From: CAZBSE01 sp964578625
GTDB lineage: Bacteria > Actinomycetota > Humimicrobiia > Humimicrobiales > Humimicrobiaceae
DNA length: 64,000 nt
NCBI GenBank assembly: GCA_964578625.1
Contig: CAZODQ010000005.1
Coordinates: forward strand, 1-64,000
Direction: 5' to 3'
Shown: positions 1 to 8,782 of the stretch, one piece after another
How the letters are laid out: each line of letters begins with the position of its first letter
Numbering within the stretch: the stretch's first letter is position 1
The notes under the pieces: model-generated
Database searches by the model: none
What the model was told of the DNA's origin: nothing
Seen by the model: only the letters and a program-made list of their open reading frames with translations
Translations under genes and position numbers: made by a program

Positions 1-2
1 TA

Positions 3-191
3 TTCCATTATATGGGAGAACCCAGTGAGACAAGGCATATTGTTGTAAGAAATGAACAGGCAGTAATATCTCCAAGCTGGTCTATCCATTCAGGATGTGG
101 GACATGCGCGTATTCTTTCATCTGGGGAATGGTAGGCGAGAACCAGACATTTACAGATATGGATCACATTGATCTAAAAGATATGAGATAA
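3..191 (+). CDS. kduI: 5-keto-4-deoxyuronate isomerase, C-terminal fragment (KduI)
   Basis: Only the last 62 codons are inside the window; the gene starts upstream. KduI isomerises 5-keto-4-deoxyuronate to 2,5-diketo-3-deoxygluconate in the cytoplasm during pectin/uronate breakdown. The tail carries the conserved blocks MGEPSETRHIVVRNEQAV, SPSWSIHSG and FIWGMVGENQ, ending DMDHIDLKDMR, which closely match the end of the E. coli enzyme as I remember it. The His of SIHSG belongs to the cupin metal site in the family. kduD follows 29 bases downstream on the same strand, so the two are probably co-transcribed. Identification is secure; the full length and start cannot be seen. Confidence 0.9.
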   Translation, partial: FHYMGEPSETRHIVVRNEQAVISPSWSIHSGCGTCAYSFIWGMVGENQTFTDMDHIDLKDMR

Positions 192-220
192 TTTTTTAAA
201 ATTGAAAGGGATGTAGACAT

Positions 221-982
221 ATGATGTTAGACAAATTTAATCTAAAAGGAAAAGTGGCAATAGTAACCGGCAGCAGTACAGGACTTGGTCAGGGAATGAT
301 AATAGGTCTTGCAGAAGCGGGAGCTGATATAACAGGAGTAGATTACGTAGATGCAGAAGAGACCAGAGAAAAGGTCAAGAAAATAGGAAGAAAATATTTG
401 GAAATAAAAGCAAATCTATTAACCACGGAACCTATTGAAGATATAATAAATCAAACAGTAAAAGAATATGGCAAAGTAGATATTTTAATTAATAATGCCG
501 GTATCATCAGGAGAGAAGATGCAATAGATTTTACTGAAAAAGACTGGGATGATGTTATGAACATCAACACAAAGACATTGTTCTTCTTTTCACAAGCTAT
601 TGCCAGACAGTTCGTAAAACAGAAAACAGGTGGTAAAATAATCAACGTTGCTTCAATGCTTTCGTTCCAGGGTGGGATCAGGGTGCCCTCATATACTGCA
701 AGTAAAAGCGCAGTTATGGGGTTGACAAGGGCACTAGCCAATGAATGGGCGAAATATAATATAAATGTTAATGCGATTGCACCTGGATATATGGCTACCA
801 ATAATACGAAAGCATTAAGAGAAGATAAAGTCAGAAGCAAAGCCATACTGGATAGGATCCCAGCTGGGAGATGGGGATTACCAAATGATGTGGCAGGGCC
901 TGCGGTATTTTTGGCATCAGAAGCATCAAATTATATTAATGGATATATAATTGCTGTGGATGGCGGCTGGTTAGCTAGATAG
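221..982 (+). CDS. kduD: 2-dehydro-3-deoxy-D-gluconate 5-dehydrogenase (KduD), SDR family
   Basis: A classical short-chain dehydrogenase of 253 residues. KduD reduces 2,5-diketo-3-deoxygluconate to 2-keto-3-deoxygluconate (KDG) with NAD(P)H. Visible are the Rossmann motif TGSSTGLG (residues 16-23), NNAG (91-94), catalytic Ser145, and Tyr158/Lys162 in SYTASK; the C-terminus ends in the usual VDGGW. It lies between kduI and the KDPG aldolase, which fixes the substrate assignment within the large SDR family. Two ATGs are adjacent (221 and 224), behind a GAAAGGGA Shine-Dalgarno-like stretch, so the start may be one codon later. About 150 bases with no visible gene separate it from the aldolase gene. 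Confidence 0.9.
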   Translation: MMLDKFNLKGKVAIVTGSSTGLGQGMIIGLAEAGADITGVDYVDAEETREKVKKIGRKYLEIKANLLTTEPIEDIINQTVKEYGKVDILINNAGIIRREDAIDFTEKDWDDVMNINTKTLFFFSQAIARQFVKQKTGGKIINVASMLSFQGGIRVPSYTASKSAVMGLTRALANEWAKYNINVNAIAPGYMATNNTKALREDKVRSKAILDRIPAGRWGLPNDVAGPAVFLASEASNYINGYIIAVDGGWLAR

Positions 983-1137
983 ACATTTTAAAACCATAAA
1001 AATAAAGCAGTAGTACAAAAGAGGAATTTACCAGAGATAATGTGGAAGGTAAAGATGCAGGAGAAGTGATTTATAAAAAAGATATTTGGTGGTAGAAAGC
1101 CTAAATATTAGAAAAATAATTTTTATGGAGGATTATG

Positions 1138-2097
1138 ATGAATTATGTTTTGAAGAAGATAGGAGATATAGGTTTAGTTCCAGTCGTGATTATAGATGAT
1201 GCAGAACTCGCAGCACAGGCAGCTAAAGCATTAATAAATGGAGGCCTTGATATCATGGAGGTTACAATGCGTACGGATCAGGGTATAAAAGCAATAAGAA
1301 AGGTTAAAGAAGCTTATCCTGATATGCTTATAGGTGCTGGCACTGTCCTTACCTTGGAGAAAGCAAAGGAATCTGTAGATGCGGGAGCAGAATTTATTGT
1401 ATCACCTGGATTAGATATTGAACTGGTTGAATGGTGCCAGAATAAAAAAATAGCTATAACGCCCGGAGTTGTTACACCGACGGATATACAAAAGGCTTTA
1501 AAGTATAACATTACAATACTTAAATTTTTCCCTGCAGATGTTTTTGGCGGCGTTAAAGGATGTAAAGCACTATATGGCCCATTCAGGATGGTCAAATTTA
1601 TACCTACCGGTGGGGCAAATAAAGAAAATCTTGGAGATTATGCAGATAAAAATTATGTACACGCAATAGGAGGAAGCTGGTTGTGTAGGCCTGCAGATAT
1701 TAACAATAAAAATTTTGAAAAAATTACCCGGAATGTAAGTGAATCTATTAATATATTATTGGGATTTGAGATAGCTCATATTGGAATTAACGCAGAGAAT
1801 GAAAAAGAATCACTAGCAGCTGCTGAAATGTTTTCGGATGCCTTTGGGTTTGATCTAAAAAAAGGTAATTCATCTAATTTTTCTGGTGCAGGAATAGAAG
1901 TAAATAAATCAAAAGGATTGGGAACTATGGGACATATAGCAATTAGGACTAATAGTATCCCGAGAGCAGTATATTATTTAGGAAAAAAGGGTTATGATGT
2001 TGATTGGAGTACCAGAAAAGGAACTGAGCAAAAAACAGTTGCAGTATATCTTAAAAATGAAATAAGTGGCTTTGCTGTACACCTTTTACAGAAATAA
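1138..2097 (+). CDS. eda: KDPG/KHG aldolase fused to a C-terminal VOC (glyoxalase-like) domain
   Basis: Residues 1 to about 205 are a class I 2-keto-3-deoxy-6-phosphogluconate aldolase, which splits KDPG into pyruvate and glyceraldehyde 3-phosphate. Numbering from the upstream ATG, Glu42 and Arg46 lie in MEVTMRT and the Schiff-base Lys130 in ITILKFFPAD. Residues about 212-320 form an extra domain beginning IAHIGINAENEKESLAAAEMF and ending VAVYLKNEISGFAVHLLQK, which looks like a vicinal-oxygen-chelate fold. Its role is unknown; sugar-binding or isomerase activity on a pathway intermediate is possible. Plain Eda is about 205-215 residues, so the tail is a true fusion. The start is placed at the second of two ATGs because GGAGG (1127-1131) is 6 bases from it and only 3 from the first (1135). 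kdgK follows 14 bases after the stop. Confidence 0.88.
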   Translation: MNYVLKKIGDIGLVPVVIIDDAELAAQAAKALINGGLDIMEVTMRTDQGIKAIRKVKEAYPDMLIGAGTVLTLEKAKESVDAGAEFIVSPGLDIELVEWCQNKKIAITPGVVTPTDIQKALKYNITILKFFPADVFGGVKGCKALYGPFRMVKFIPTGGANKENLGDYADKNYVHAIGGSWLCRPADINNKNFEKITRNVSESINILLGFEIAHIGINAENEKESLAAAEMFSDAFGFDLKKGNSSNFSGAGIEVNKSKGLGTMGHIAIRTNSIPRAVYYLGKKGYDVDWSTRKGTEQKTVAVYLKNEISGFAVHLLQK

Positions 2098-2111
2098 GGG
2101 AGGAAGCTAGG

Positions 2112-3146
2112 ATGAATATTAAAAGAATAGTTACTTTTGGAGAGGTGATGTTAAGGCTAAAATCACCTGGTTTTGAAAGGTTTTTCCAGTCACCCTTGCT
2201 GGAAGCGACTTTCGGAGGCGGGGAAGCAAATGTGGCTATATCACTTGCTAACTTTGGTTTTGATGTTGCTTTCTGCACGGCACTGCCAAAAAATAGAATT
2301 GGAGATGCATGTGTGGGTGAATTAAAGCGATTTGGAGTTGATACTTCTCTAATAATCCGAAATGGTGGAAGGATGGGAGTTTATTATCTTGAGAGCGGGG
2401 CAAACCAGCGTCCTTCGATTGTAGTTTATGACAGAAGTCATTCAGCTATATCCACAGCTAAACCTGGTGATATAGATTGGGAAAAAGTTTTCAGTGATGC
2501 AGATTGGTTTCATATTACCGGTATAGCACCTGCAATATCAGAAAGCGCTATGGAACTTTCATTCGAGGCAGTAAAGAGAGCCAGAGAAAAGGGAGTGATC
2601 ATATCCTGTGATTTTAATTACAGAGGTAAACTCTGGAAATATGGAAAATCGGCAACGGATGTAATGCCCGAAATTGTAAAATATATAGATTACGGAATTG
2701 CAAATGAAGAAGACTGCCAGAAGTCTCTGGGTATTAAAGTTGATATAGAAGTGGAGAGCGGAATGCTTGATACGGAGAAATATAAAGTACTAAGTGAAAA
2801 AGTTTTAAAAATTTTTCCCAATATGAAAGCTATAGCTATTACCTTAAGGGAAAGTACAAGTGCCAATATAAATGGTTGGTCCGGATGTATGAATGATAGA
2901 GAAAAATTCTATTTGAGCAAGAAATATGAAATCAGTGATATAGTGGATAGAGTGGGTGGCGGAGACGCATTTGCAGCTGGATTAATATATGGTTTAAACA
3001 CTTATAAAAATAAACAGGATGCACTTGAATTTGCAGTTGCAGCAAGCTGCCTGAAACATTCAATAATGGGAGATTTCAACAGAGTATCGGTTGCGGAAGT
3101 TGAGAAATTGAAAAGTGGAGATGCTTCGGGAAGAGTGCAGAGGTGA
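2112..3146 (+). CDS. kdgK: 2-keto-3-deoxygluconate kinase (PfkB/ribokinase family)
   Basis: This sugar kinase of 344 residues phosphorylates KDG to KDPG, feeding the aldolase encoded just upstream. N-terminal features are TFGEVMLRL and the glycine-rich FGGGEANVA. The C-terminal PfkB signature is GGGDAFAAG, with the catalytic base Asp at about residue 285. The start has a GGGAGGAAGC ribosome binding site. It is the last gene of the kdu operon visible here; 160 bases without a gene follow. No transporter or polysaccharide lyase for uronates is in the window, so substrate uptake must be encoded upstream or elsewhere. KDG is preferred over other PfkB substrates because of the operon. Confidence 0.9.
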   Translation: MNIKRIVTFGEVMLRLKSPGFERFFQSPLLEATFGGGEANVAISLANFGFDVAFCTALPKNRIGDACVGELKRFGVDTSLIIRNGGRMGVYYLESGANQRPSIVVYDRSHSAISTAKPGDIDWEKVFSDADWFHITGIAPAISESAMELSFEAVKRAREKGVIISCDFNYRGKLWKYGKSATDVMPEIVKYIDYGIANEEDCQKSLGIKVDIEVESGMLDTEKYKVLSEKVLKIFPNMKAIAITLRESTSANINGWSGCMNDREKFYLSKKYEISDIVDRVGGGDAFAAGLIYGLNTYKNKQDALEFAVAASCLKHSIMGDFNRVSVAEVEKLKSGDASGRVQR

Positions 3147-3314
3147 CAGCAGGTAGCTTTTCATCTGCTTGATAATTTAAGGTGATCATATCTTAAAGAC
3201 ATATTCATTGAAATTTACTTGTTATTAATTTAAATCAAAACTGGCAGCTTGATTATAATGTTAATAAATGTATTATTATGATAGATTTTGAAATATTAAT
3301 TTAAGGTGATGAGC

Positions 3315-3548
3315 TTGAGGTTTGTAGATTATAAATGCAAGGACTGTAAATGTATTACAGAGATAGTTATAACCGGAGATAATAAAGCTCAAATAAGATG
3401 TAAAAAATGCGGCAGTGAGAACATGGTAAAGGTCTTTTCTCCGGTAGGAATAAAAAGCTCATCTGATGAAAGTGATTACTCACAGAGTTCCTCATCATGC
3501 AGCAGTTGTACCAGCAGCAGCTGCAGTACCTGCTCCAGCGGTAAATAA
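3315..3548 (+). CDS. FmdB-like zinc-ribbon protein with Ser/Cys-rich tail
   Basis: A 77-residue protein beginning MRFVDYKCKDC, with two CxxC pairs (YKCKDC and IRCKKC) that make a rubredoxin-like zinc ribbon of the FmdB family. The end is an unusual low-complexity tail rich in Ser and Cys (CSSCTSSSCSTCSSGK). The family is poorly understood; regulatory roles have been proposed. I place the start at TTG 3315 rather than GTG 3306 or ATG 3309. AAGGTGAT (3303-3310) matches the anti-Shine-Dalgarno sequence and itself overlaps those upstream codons, and the TTG start gives the N-terminus typical of the family. The cysteine-rich tail could bind extra metal, but nothing in the context shows it. Confidence 0.75.
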   Translation: MRFVDYKCKDCKCITEIVITGDNKAQIRCKKCGSENMVKVFSPVGIKSSSDESDYSQSSSSCSSCTSSSCSTCSSGK

Positions 3549-3576
3549 TTATAGGTACTTTTTTCCATGTATCTAG

Positions 3577-4113
3577 TTATTTTAATAACTCTGCAAATTT
3601 ATTTTTAAATTTTACGATCTTTGGAGATATAACAATCTGACAGTAAGACCTGGAATTGTTATTGTCAAAATATTTTTGATGATGATCTTCTGCCTTAAAA
3701 AATTTGTCCAGGGGTATTATTTCAGTCACTATGGATTTTAGGGAAGCTCTTTTCTTTTTTAAATCACTGATAAATTCCTCTGTAGTTTTTTTCTGGACCG
3801 GCGAATTAAACAAAATTACTGAACGGTATTGTTCTCCTATATCATCCCCCTGCCTGTCAGGGGTGGTGGGATCGTGAATATAGAAAAAAACTTCCAGAAG
3901 CTGCCTGTAGGTCACGATTTCCGGGTTGAATTTGATTTTAACCACTTCCGCATGGCCGGTATTCCCAGAACATACTTCTTCATATGTAGGATTTTCTTTA
4001 AGTCCCCCTGCATACCCTGATTCAACACTTTCTACTCCTTTGATCTGTGAAAAGATTGAATCCAGACACCAAAAACAGCCTCCGCCGAAGACTGCAGTTT
4101 CATATTTCATCAC
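3577..4113 (-). CDS. msrA: Peptide methionine (S)-S-oxide reductase MsrA
   Basis: MsrA reduces methionine-S-sulfoxide in proteins and free methionine and is a cytoplasmic oxidative-damage repair enzyme. The hallmark GGCFWC is at residues 11-16 with catalytic Cys13. Also present are SGYAGG, the GHAEVVKI block and HDPTTPDRQGDDIGEQYRS, which are standard for the family. At 178 residues it is of usual size. A C-terminal Cys in SYCQIVI may act in resolving. It stands alone on the - strand, converging with the zinc-ribbon gene, and no msrB is nearby. Two adjacent ATGs could serve as start. Confidence 0.95.
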   Translation of the reverse strand: MMKYETAVFGGGCFWCLDSIFSQIKGVESVESGYAGGLKENPTYEEVCSGNTGHAEVVKIKFNPEIVTYRQLLEVFFYIHDPTTPDRQGDDIGEQYRSVILFNSPVQKKTTEEFISDLKKKRASLKSIVTEIIPLDKFFKAEDHHQKYFDNNNSRSYCQIVISPKIVKFKNKFAELLK

Positions 4114-4281
4114 AGCCTGCTCTTTATTTCAGGTAATAATAATCAAATATATCATTAAAGAGCAGGCGGTAAAAGTCCAGGGCAGAACTAATTGAATTTA
4201 TTGAGCAATATTTTTACTTGTCGTCTGTTTATAGTGCATGATAAAATACATAAGTTTGTGGCAAATTGTGGTAAAATTGCC

Positions 4282-4290
4282 TGGTATAAT
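4282..4290 (+). promoter_or_regulatory. Candidate extended -10 promoter for the ABC exporter operon
   Basis: TGGTATAAT is a perfect extended -10 element, 75 bases ahead of the ABC ATPase start. No good -35 box is seen at 17 bases, which is typical for extended -10 promoters. The rest of the 250-base gap between msrA and this operon shows nothing else I can name. Confidence 0.5.
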
Positions 4291-4364
4291 TCCGGAGTTT
4301 TATTTTAAATGAAGCTCTGCACTGATAAAATATCCTAGAAGAAATAAGTAGAAACTAAATATAG

Positions 4365-5360
4365 ATGAACGATATAAATAATAACAATATTATAGAAGTA
4401 AAAAACCTGGTCAAGCTGTTTAAGAAAGTAAAAGCAATAGATGATATCACATTTTCAGTAAAAGAAGATGAAATATTCGGCTTTTTAGGTCCTAACGGTG
4501 CCGGAAAGACTACTACTATAAATATAATATGCACACTACTGTCAAAAACTTCCGGTGAGGTCATCCTAAACGGATATGATGTATCAAGAGAAAGAAATAA
4601 AATAAGGAATTGCATTGGAATGGTTTTTCAGGACCCCAGTCTCGACGATAGGTTGACTGCACTTGAGAATCTACATTTTCACGGTCTTTTATATAATATT
4701 CCCCGAAAAGAGTTGAAGGTGAGGTCCGAGGAAGTACTTGAGATGGTAAATCTTACCGACAGAAAGAACAGCCTGGTAATGACTTATTCCGGCGGTATGA
4801 AAAGAAGGCTTGAGATAGCAAGAGGACTTCTGCATTACCCAAAAATATTATTCTTGGATGAACCCACTTTGGGCCTGGATCCGCAGACCAGAAATAAAAT
4901 ATGGGATTATATCATAAAGCTAAAAAAGAGTAAGAATATCACCATCTTCTTGACATCACATTATATGGAAGAAACTGAGATATGCGACCGGATAGCTATT
5001 ATAGATAAGGGGAAGATCATTGCCCTGGACAGCCCGGAAAATCTTAAAAACACAATCGGTGGGGATATTATCACTATATTATCAGAGGATAATGTTAAAT
5101 TAGTAAGGTATATAGAAGAATTGACCGGCAGTGAAGTCTATGATGCAAAAGGGGAAAAAATCAGGTTTGAAGTTAGGGATAGTTCGAGCTTTATACCGAA
5201 ATTTATTAAAAACAGTCCGGTAAAAATCCTATCTATAAGTGCCAGAAAGCCCACATTAAATGATGTTTTTCTGGATCTTACCGGCAGGGAAATAAGGGAA
5301 GAGAATGCCAGTGCTAAAGACACTATGAGAATGCGGATGAGGGGGAGAATGAGACATTGA
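4365..5360 (+). CDS. ABC transporter ATP-binding protein, DrrA type
   Basis: An ATPase of 331 residues that should drive export together with the membrane protein encoded next. Walker A is GPNGAGKTT (residues 42-50), the signature is YSGGMKRRLEIARGL, Walker B is ILFLDEPTLGLD, and the switch region is ITIFLTSHYMEE. Past residue 240 there is a C-terminal extension of the DUF4162 kind found in daunorubicin-resistance ATPases (DrrA), ending in an odd Met/Arg repeat (MRMRMRGRMRH). The stop overlaps the TTG start of the permease (TTGA), implying translational coupling. Substrate is unknown: DrrAB relatives export drugs, lipids or polysaccharides. Confidence 0.9.
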   Translation: MNDINNNNIIEVKNLVKLFKKVKAIDDITFSVKEDEIFGFLGPNGAGKTTTINIICTLLSKTSGEVILNGYDVSRERNKIRNCIGMVFQDPSLDDRLTALENLHFHGLLYNIPRKELKVRSEEVLEMVNLTDRKNSLVMTYSGGMKRRLEIARGLLHYPKILFLDEPTLGLDPQTRNKIWDYIIKLKKSKNITIFLTSHYMEETEICDRIAIIDKGKIIALDSPENLKNTIGGDIITILSEDNVKLVRYIEELTGSEVYDAKGEKIRFEVRDSSSFIPKFIKNSPVKILSISARKPTLNDVFLDLTGREIREENASAKDTMRMRMRGRMRH

Positions 5361-6127
5361 AGAAGGAATTGATCGGTATATATACCATATGGCTCAGGGA
5401 CATTAAAAGATATTTCAGGGACAAGCCAAGGATAATCGGCTCGTTTGCCCAGCCCATCCTTTTTTTATTTGTACTGGGGACCGGGATTGCCAGTTCCTTC
5501 AGTACCTTTGGAGGCGGAGGCGGTAAAGAATTCCTGAACTTTATGTTCCCGGGTATTGTAGGCATGACTGTCCTCTTTACTTCTTTTTTCAGTGCCATGT
5601 CAATCGTGTGGGACAGGGAGTTCGGGTTCTTGAGAGAAGTTCTTGTAGCACCGATATCCAGGACTTCTATAGTCGTAGGGAAACTGCTTGGCGGTTCCAC
5701 CATAGCTATGATCCAGGGTTCGATAATACTGCTTTTCAGCCCTCTTCTCAATATACCTATTACTTTTTTAATATTTTTTAAGGTTCTGGGTATCATGTTT
5801 TTAGTTGCTATGACCATCTCTACTATGGGGATTATACTGGCCTCTGTAATAAAATCCATGCAGGCCTTCCAGGTAATAACCAATTTCCTTCTTATGCCGA
5901 TGTTTTTCCTTTCAGGTGCGTTGTTTCCTTTAAATAACACGGTCAAGTGGATGAACGTGGTTTCAAAAGTCAACCCTCTTTCTTACGGAATCGACGCAAT
6001 GAGGTTTGTAATATTAAATAACTCTGCTCTGCAGTTGTATCCTATGTGGCTGAATGTTACGGTACTGGTATGTTTAATAGTTATACTAAGTGTATTGGGT
6101 TCTTTCTTATTCAACAGGCAGGAGTAA
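5357..6127 (+). CDS. ABC-2 type permease, DrrB type
   Basis: An integral membrane protein of 256 residues with about six hydrophobic segments and the ABC-2 core FLREVLVAPISRTSIVVGK, seen in DrrB/NodJ-type exporters. The glycine run GGGGGKEF in the first external loop is noticeable. Near the end NPLSYGIDAMRFVIL is the usual conserved C-terminal block. It starts at a TTG that overlaps the ATPase stop. Together the two proteins would form a 2+2 exporter. No regulator or accessory protein is adjacent, so the substrate cannot be inferred. Confidence 0.88.
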   Translation: MKKELIGIYTIWLRDIKRYFRDKPRIIGSFAQPILFLFVLGTGIASSFSTFGGGGGKEFLNFMFPGIVGMTVLFTSFFSAMSIVWDREFGFLREVLVAPISRTSIVVGKLLGGSTIAMIQGSIILLFSPLLNIPITFLIFFKVLGIMFLVAMTISTMGIILASVIKSMQAFQVITNFLLMPMFFLSGALFPLNNTVKWMNVVSKVNPLSYGIDAMRFVILNNSALQLYPMWLNVTVLVCLIVILSVLGSFLFNRQE

Positions 6128-6137
6128 AGATTTTATT

Positions 6138-6968
6138 TTAGAAGATGATACTTGCCTCATCAAGGATCTTTGATGCTGTCTTGTGGTCTGCTCCTATTAA
6201 ATCAGCCAATTTGTTTATATTTAAGCCTTTAAGCTCTTTAACCAGTATTATATCGGAGTAAAATAATTTTTCCTTCTGTCTTTCGGTTATTGCGGAAAGA
6301 ATGCTTATGGGATAAAGCTTCCTGGTTTCTATAAAATACTGCAGGTTTTCTATCTTTGGATAATGCCAGGCCAAAACCTTTAAACCTACACAGTTGGAAT
6401 ATTTTATGGCATCAGATGTGCATTTTGTGTTTGTTACCAGCCATGCTTCAAGCGGAATACTGTCACTATTTTTTATCATTCGAGCCTTTTTTATATCCAG
6501 AAACCTACTGTGGATATAAAGAGCAGTTTTTATATCAGACTTTGTTCCTGGTGAGTTATGATATTTGCATTCTATAAGGTATGTATTATTATCCTTTGTT
6601 GCTACTACGTCTACTTCATGTTCAACGCAGTAGCCTTTTAAAATCTGGTCCACTTCTGTGATAAACCCATATACTCTTAGGATTTTTGCCATATATTTTT
6701 CAAAAATATAACCTTCAGGTCCCATATTCATGATAGCTCTTTTTAATGAGTATTTTAGAGCAACTCCGGGTTCCAGTGTTTTCAGATGTTCCAGGGCCTT
6801 ATGGTAGATTTCATCAGTGCTCATATTATGTTTTATTTTTTTATTTATGGTTTTGGTTGCTTCTGCTGCCATATCGGTAGATGCTCCTGCTTTTTTAAAA
6901 GATAAATTTATTTTTCCTTTATTGTATGGCTCTTTTTTACCGTCGGCCTTTATAATATATTTTTCCAT
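6138..6968 (-). CDS. ATP-cone domain fused to a PD-(D/E)xK nuclease-like domain
   Basis: Residues 1-85 form an ATP-cone (IIKADGKKEPYNKGKI at the start), the nucleotide-sensing module of class I/III ribonucleotide reductases and NrdR. Residues 90-200 look like an Mrr-type restriction endonuclease fold, with HEVDVVA (Glu118, Asp120) and LIECKYH (Glu133, Lys135) as the D...ExK core. A helical C-terminal part (about 215-276) ends LADLIGADHKTASKILDEA, resembling a helix-hairpin DNA-binding element. The combination occurs in scattered bacteria and archaea, but I know no established function; a dNTP- or ATP-responsive nuclease is the natural guess. No methyltransferase is adjacent, so a classical restriction system is unlikely. 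It converges with the DrrB gene. Confidence 0.75.
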   Translation of the reverse strand: MEKYIIKADGKKEPYNKGKINLSFKKAGASTDMAAEATKTINKKIKHNMSTDEIYHKALEHLKTLEPGVALKYSLKRAIMNMGPEGYIFEKYMAKILRVYGFITEVDQILKGYCVEHEVDVVATKDNNTYLIECKYHNSPGTKSDIKTALYIHSRFLDIKKARMIKNSDSIPLEAWLVTNTKCTSDAIKYSNCVGLKVLAWHYPKIENLQYFIETRKLYPISILSAITERQKEKLFYSDIILVKELKGLNINKLADLIGADHKTASKILDEASIIF

Positions 6969-7032
6969 GGCTGTTTAAGGTATAATTTCTTTTGGTGTAT
7001 TATATCATTTTTTTAAAAAGGATAATCTTAAG

Positions 7033-8736
7033 TTGTTTACAGGCCAAGACTTTAATTGGAAATTAAAATGTTTTTTAATTCCTCTTGTAATATTGTTTAT
7101 TGCAGTTTTCTCATCGTGTAAAACTGCATTGATACAGACGAAAGAAGTTTCGGCTGAAAATGGGATTACGGAAGAAAAGGTCGCAAATATATTACCATCG
7201 TATGATTTATGTGGTTTTGTCCTGGAAGGCCAGGATGCATATTCTACTGTTTTATTATGGCTGGGTGATGATGAGAAAAACAGGCAGTCAAAAGGTTACC
7301 TGTGTTTTGATATCAGCGAGCTTTATAATTTGAGAAATATAAATATTTTAGATGCGTCGCTGCGTATACCAGATGATATGTACATACAGATGAGAGGAGA
7401 TCCGCTGCAGTTTTCGACTAAATTAATTGTAAATGTGGCCAAGTATGGAGATTCACTGGATAAAGAAGATTTTGGAATTACAGCAGAGGGTTTTAAATCA
7501 GAAATAGGTCTGCAGCAGTATTTTGAAGAAATATATATAGGTGGATTGAAAGATTCCCTTAATGACGCATTGGCCGACGGAGAGAATAAACTGCAGTTCA
7601 TTTTAGAGCTTGACTCAGCTACAGATAAAGACGGGGTACCCGATGGTTATACAGTCCACATAGAAAATGCTTGCCTGGAGGTTAAGTATACGGCAGATAA
7701 TACATTAAATATTGCAGGTAAAAGTATGGAGGATACGGAATTTCTGGATGGACAGACAGAGAGTATAATAAAACTGCCTGAGCTGGCTGAATTTGAGAAA
7801 TATAAGGCCGTAGGCGGACATTTAAGAGAAGCAGTATTTGCTGTAAATGATGCTGAAAATTTAAGAAAAGACGGCATTAATACGGTGGCAATTTACCTGC
7901 AGGTTATTTTCAATGAAGAAAAAAGCGGTGAGATAATGATGCATGATGATATTGAAACAGTTAAAAAGCTAATAAACGCCCTGCACAGAGAAGGTTTTAG
8001 GACCATGATTATTGTGGATGCTACACATCCTCAATTCAATCACCTGCTGGATGAATCTGAGTATGATACAAAAAATTTACTTGAGCAGATTACCCCGTTG
8101 GTGCTGCAGTGGGCGCAAATATCGGAAGAATATGGTGTTGAGATGTTCGCTCCAATGTATGAAGTACAACTGCTGGAGGGAGGTCCCGGCCGCTCTGCTT
8201 TTCCAGATGAGGAGAAAATTAATGATATCTCTTACTGGGCACAGGAGATACTGTTAAAAATGAAAGAAATATATTCAGGTAAGCTGGCTTTCCATGTACA
8301 GAGTTATTCTGAAGGAATACCCAGATATGACCTGGAAGGATACGAGTATATTTTATTTGACGGTTGCCCCTGTTTTAAAATATTTGAAAAAAACTCTGAC
8401 CGGATGGAGGAACACTTCAGTTCCTATATGGATGATAGAATAGATGCATACCCGGGGGAAAAATACATTATTTTTACTGAATTTTTTACAGGTCCGGAGG
8501 TGGATTTTTTTGAGCCGATGGCTCCTGCGAATATGATCTGGGAAAATCCTGGTTCCCTGGAAGATGATTCCTACGCCATGACTTCACCGGAAACACAGGC
8601 AATGTGCTATAATTCTTTATTCTGGAACACCTGGAATGTTGTTTCAGGATATTGTATTGAAGTATTTAAGGGCTGTGAATACAGGGGAAAACCTGCTCAG
8701 AGTGTAATAAGGGAATGGTTTGGAAGAAACAGCTGA
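7033..8736 (+). CDS. Large lipoprotein with beta-sandwich domain and TIM-barrel-like hydrolase domain
   Basis: A 567-residue exported protein. The signal segment ends in a lipobox (FIAVFSSCK, Cys29), so it should be membrane-anchored outside. Residues about 50-225 contain STVLLWLGDD, KGYLCFDISEL and ACLEVKYTAD. This pattern recalls DNRLRE/CBM96-type beta domains, and a related pattern recurs in the lipoprotein encoded at 60.6 kb. Residues about 250-567 look like a (beta/alpha)8 barrel (GINTVAIYLQVIF, FRTMIIVDATHP, YIIFTEFFTG). Acidic residues in APMYEVQ and FTEFFTG are candidate catalytic sites of a glycoside hydrolase, but I do not recognise a family. The start is a TTG with AAAAGGAT upstream. 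It precedes potB by 46 bases and is probably part of that operon. Confidence 0.6.
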   Translation: MFTGQDFNWKLKCFLIPLVILFIAVFSSCKTALIQTKEVSAENGITEEKVANILPSYDLCGFVLEGQDAYSTVLLWLGDDEKNRQSKGYLCFDISELYNLRNINILDASLRIPDDMYIQMRGDPLQFSTKLIVNVAKYGDSLDKEDFGITAEGFKSEIGLQQYFEEIYIGGLKDSLNDALADGENKLQFILELDSATDKDGVPDGYTVHIENACLEVKYTADNTLNIAGKSMEDTEFLDGQTESIIKLPELAEFEKYKAVGGHLREAVFAVNDAENLRKDGINTVAIYLQVIFNEEKSGEIMMHDDIETVKKLINALHREGFRTMIIVDATHPQFNHLLDESEYDTKNLLEQITPLVLQWAQISEEYGVEMFAPMYEVQLLEGGPGRSAFPDEEKINDISYWAQEILLKMKEIYSGKLAFHVQSYSEGIPRYDLEGYEYILFDGCPCFKIFEKNSDRMEEHFSSYMDDRIDAYPGEKYIIFTEFFTGPEVDFFEPMAPANMIWENPGSLEDDSYAMTSPETQAMCYNSLFWNTWNVVSGYCIEVFKGCEYRGKPAQSVIREWFGRNS

Positions 8737-8782
8737 GATAGATCTTGTTCTGAGATATTAAAAAATTTTTAGTTTTAGACTA

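Noticed and set aside
5323..5973. A 216-codon open frame on the - strand opposite the DrrB-type permease
   Set aside because: It is the antisense shadow of a convincing membrane protein gene; its product has no family features or ribosome binding site.
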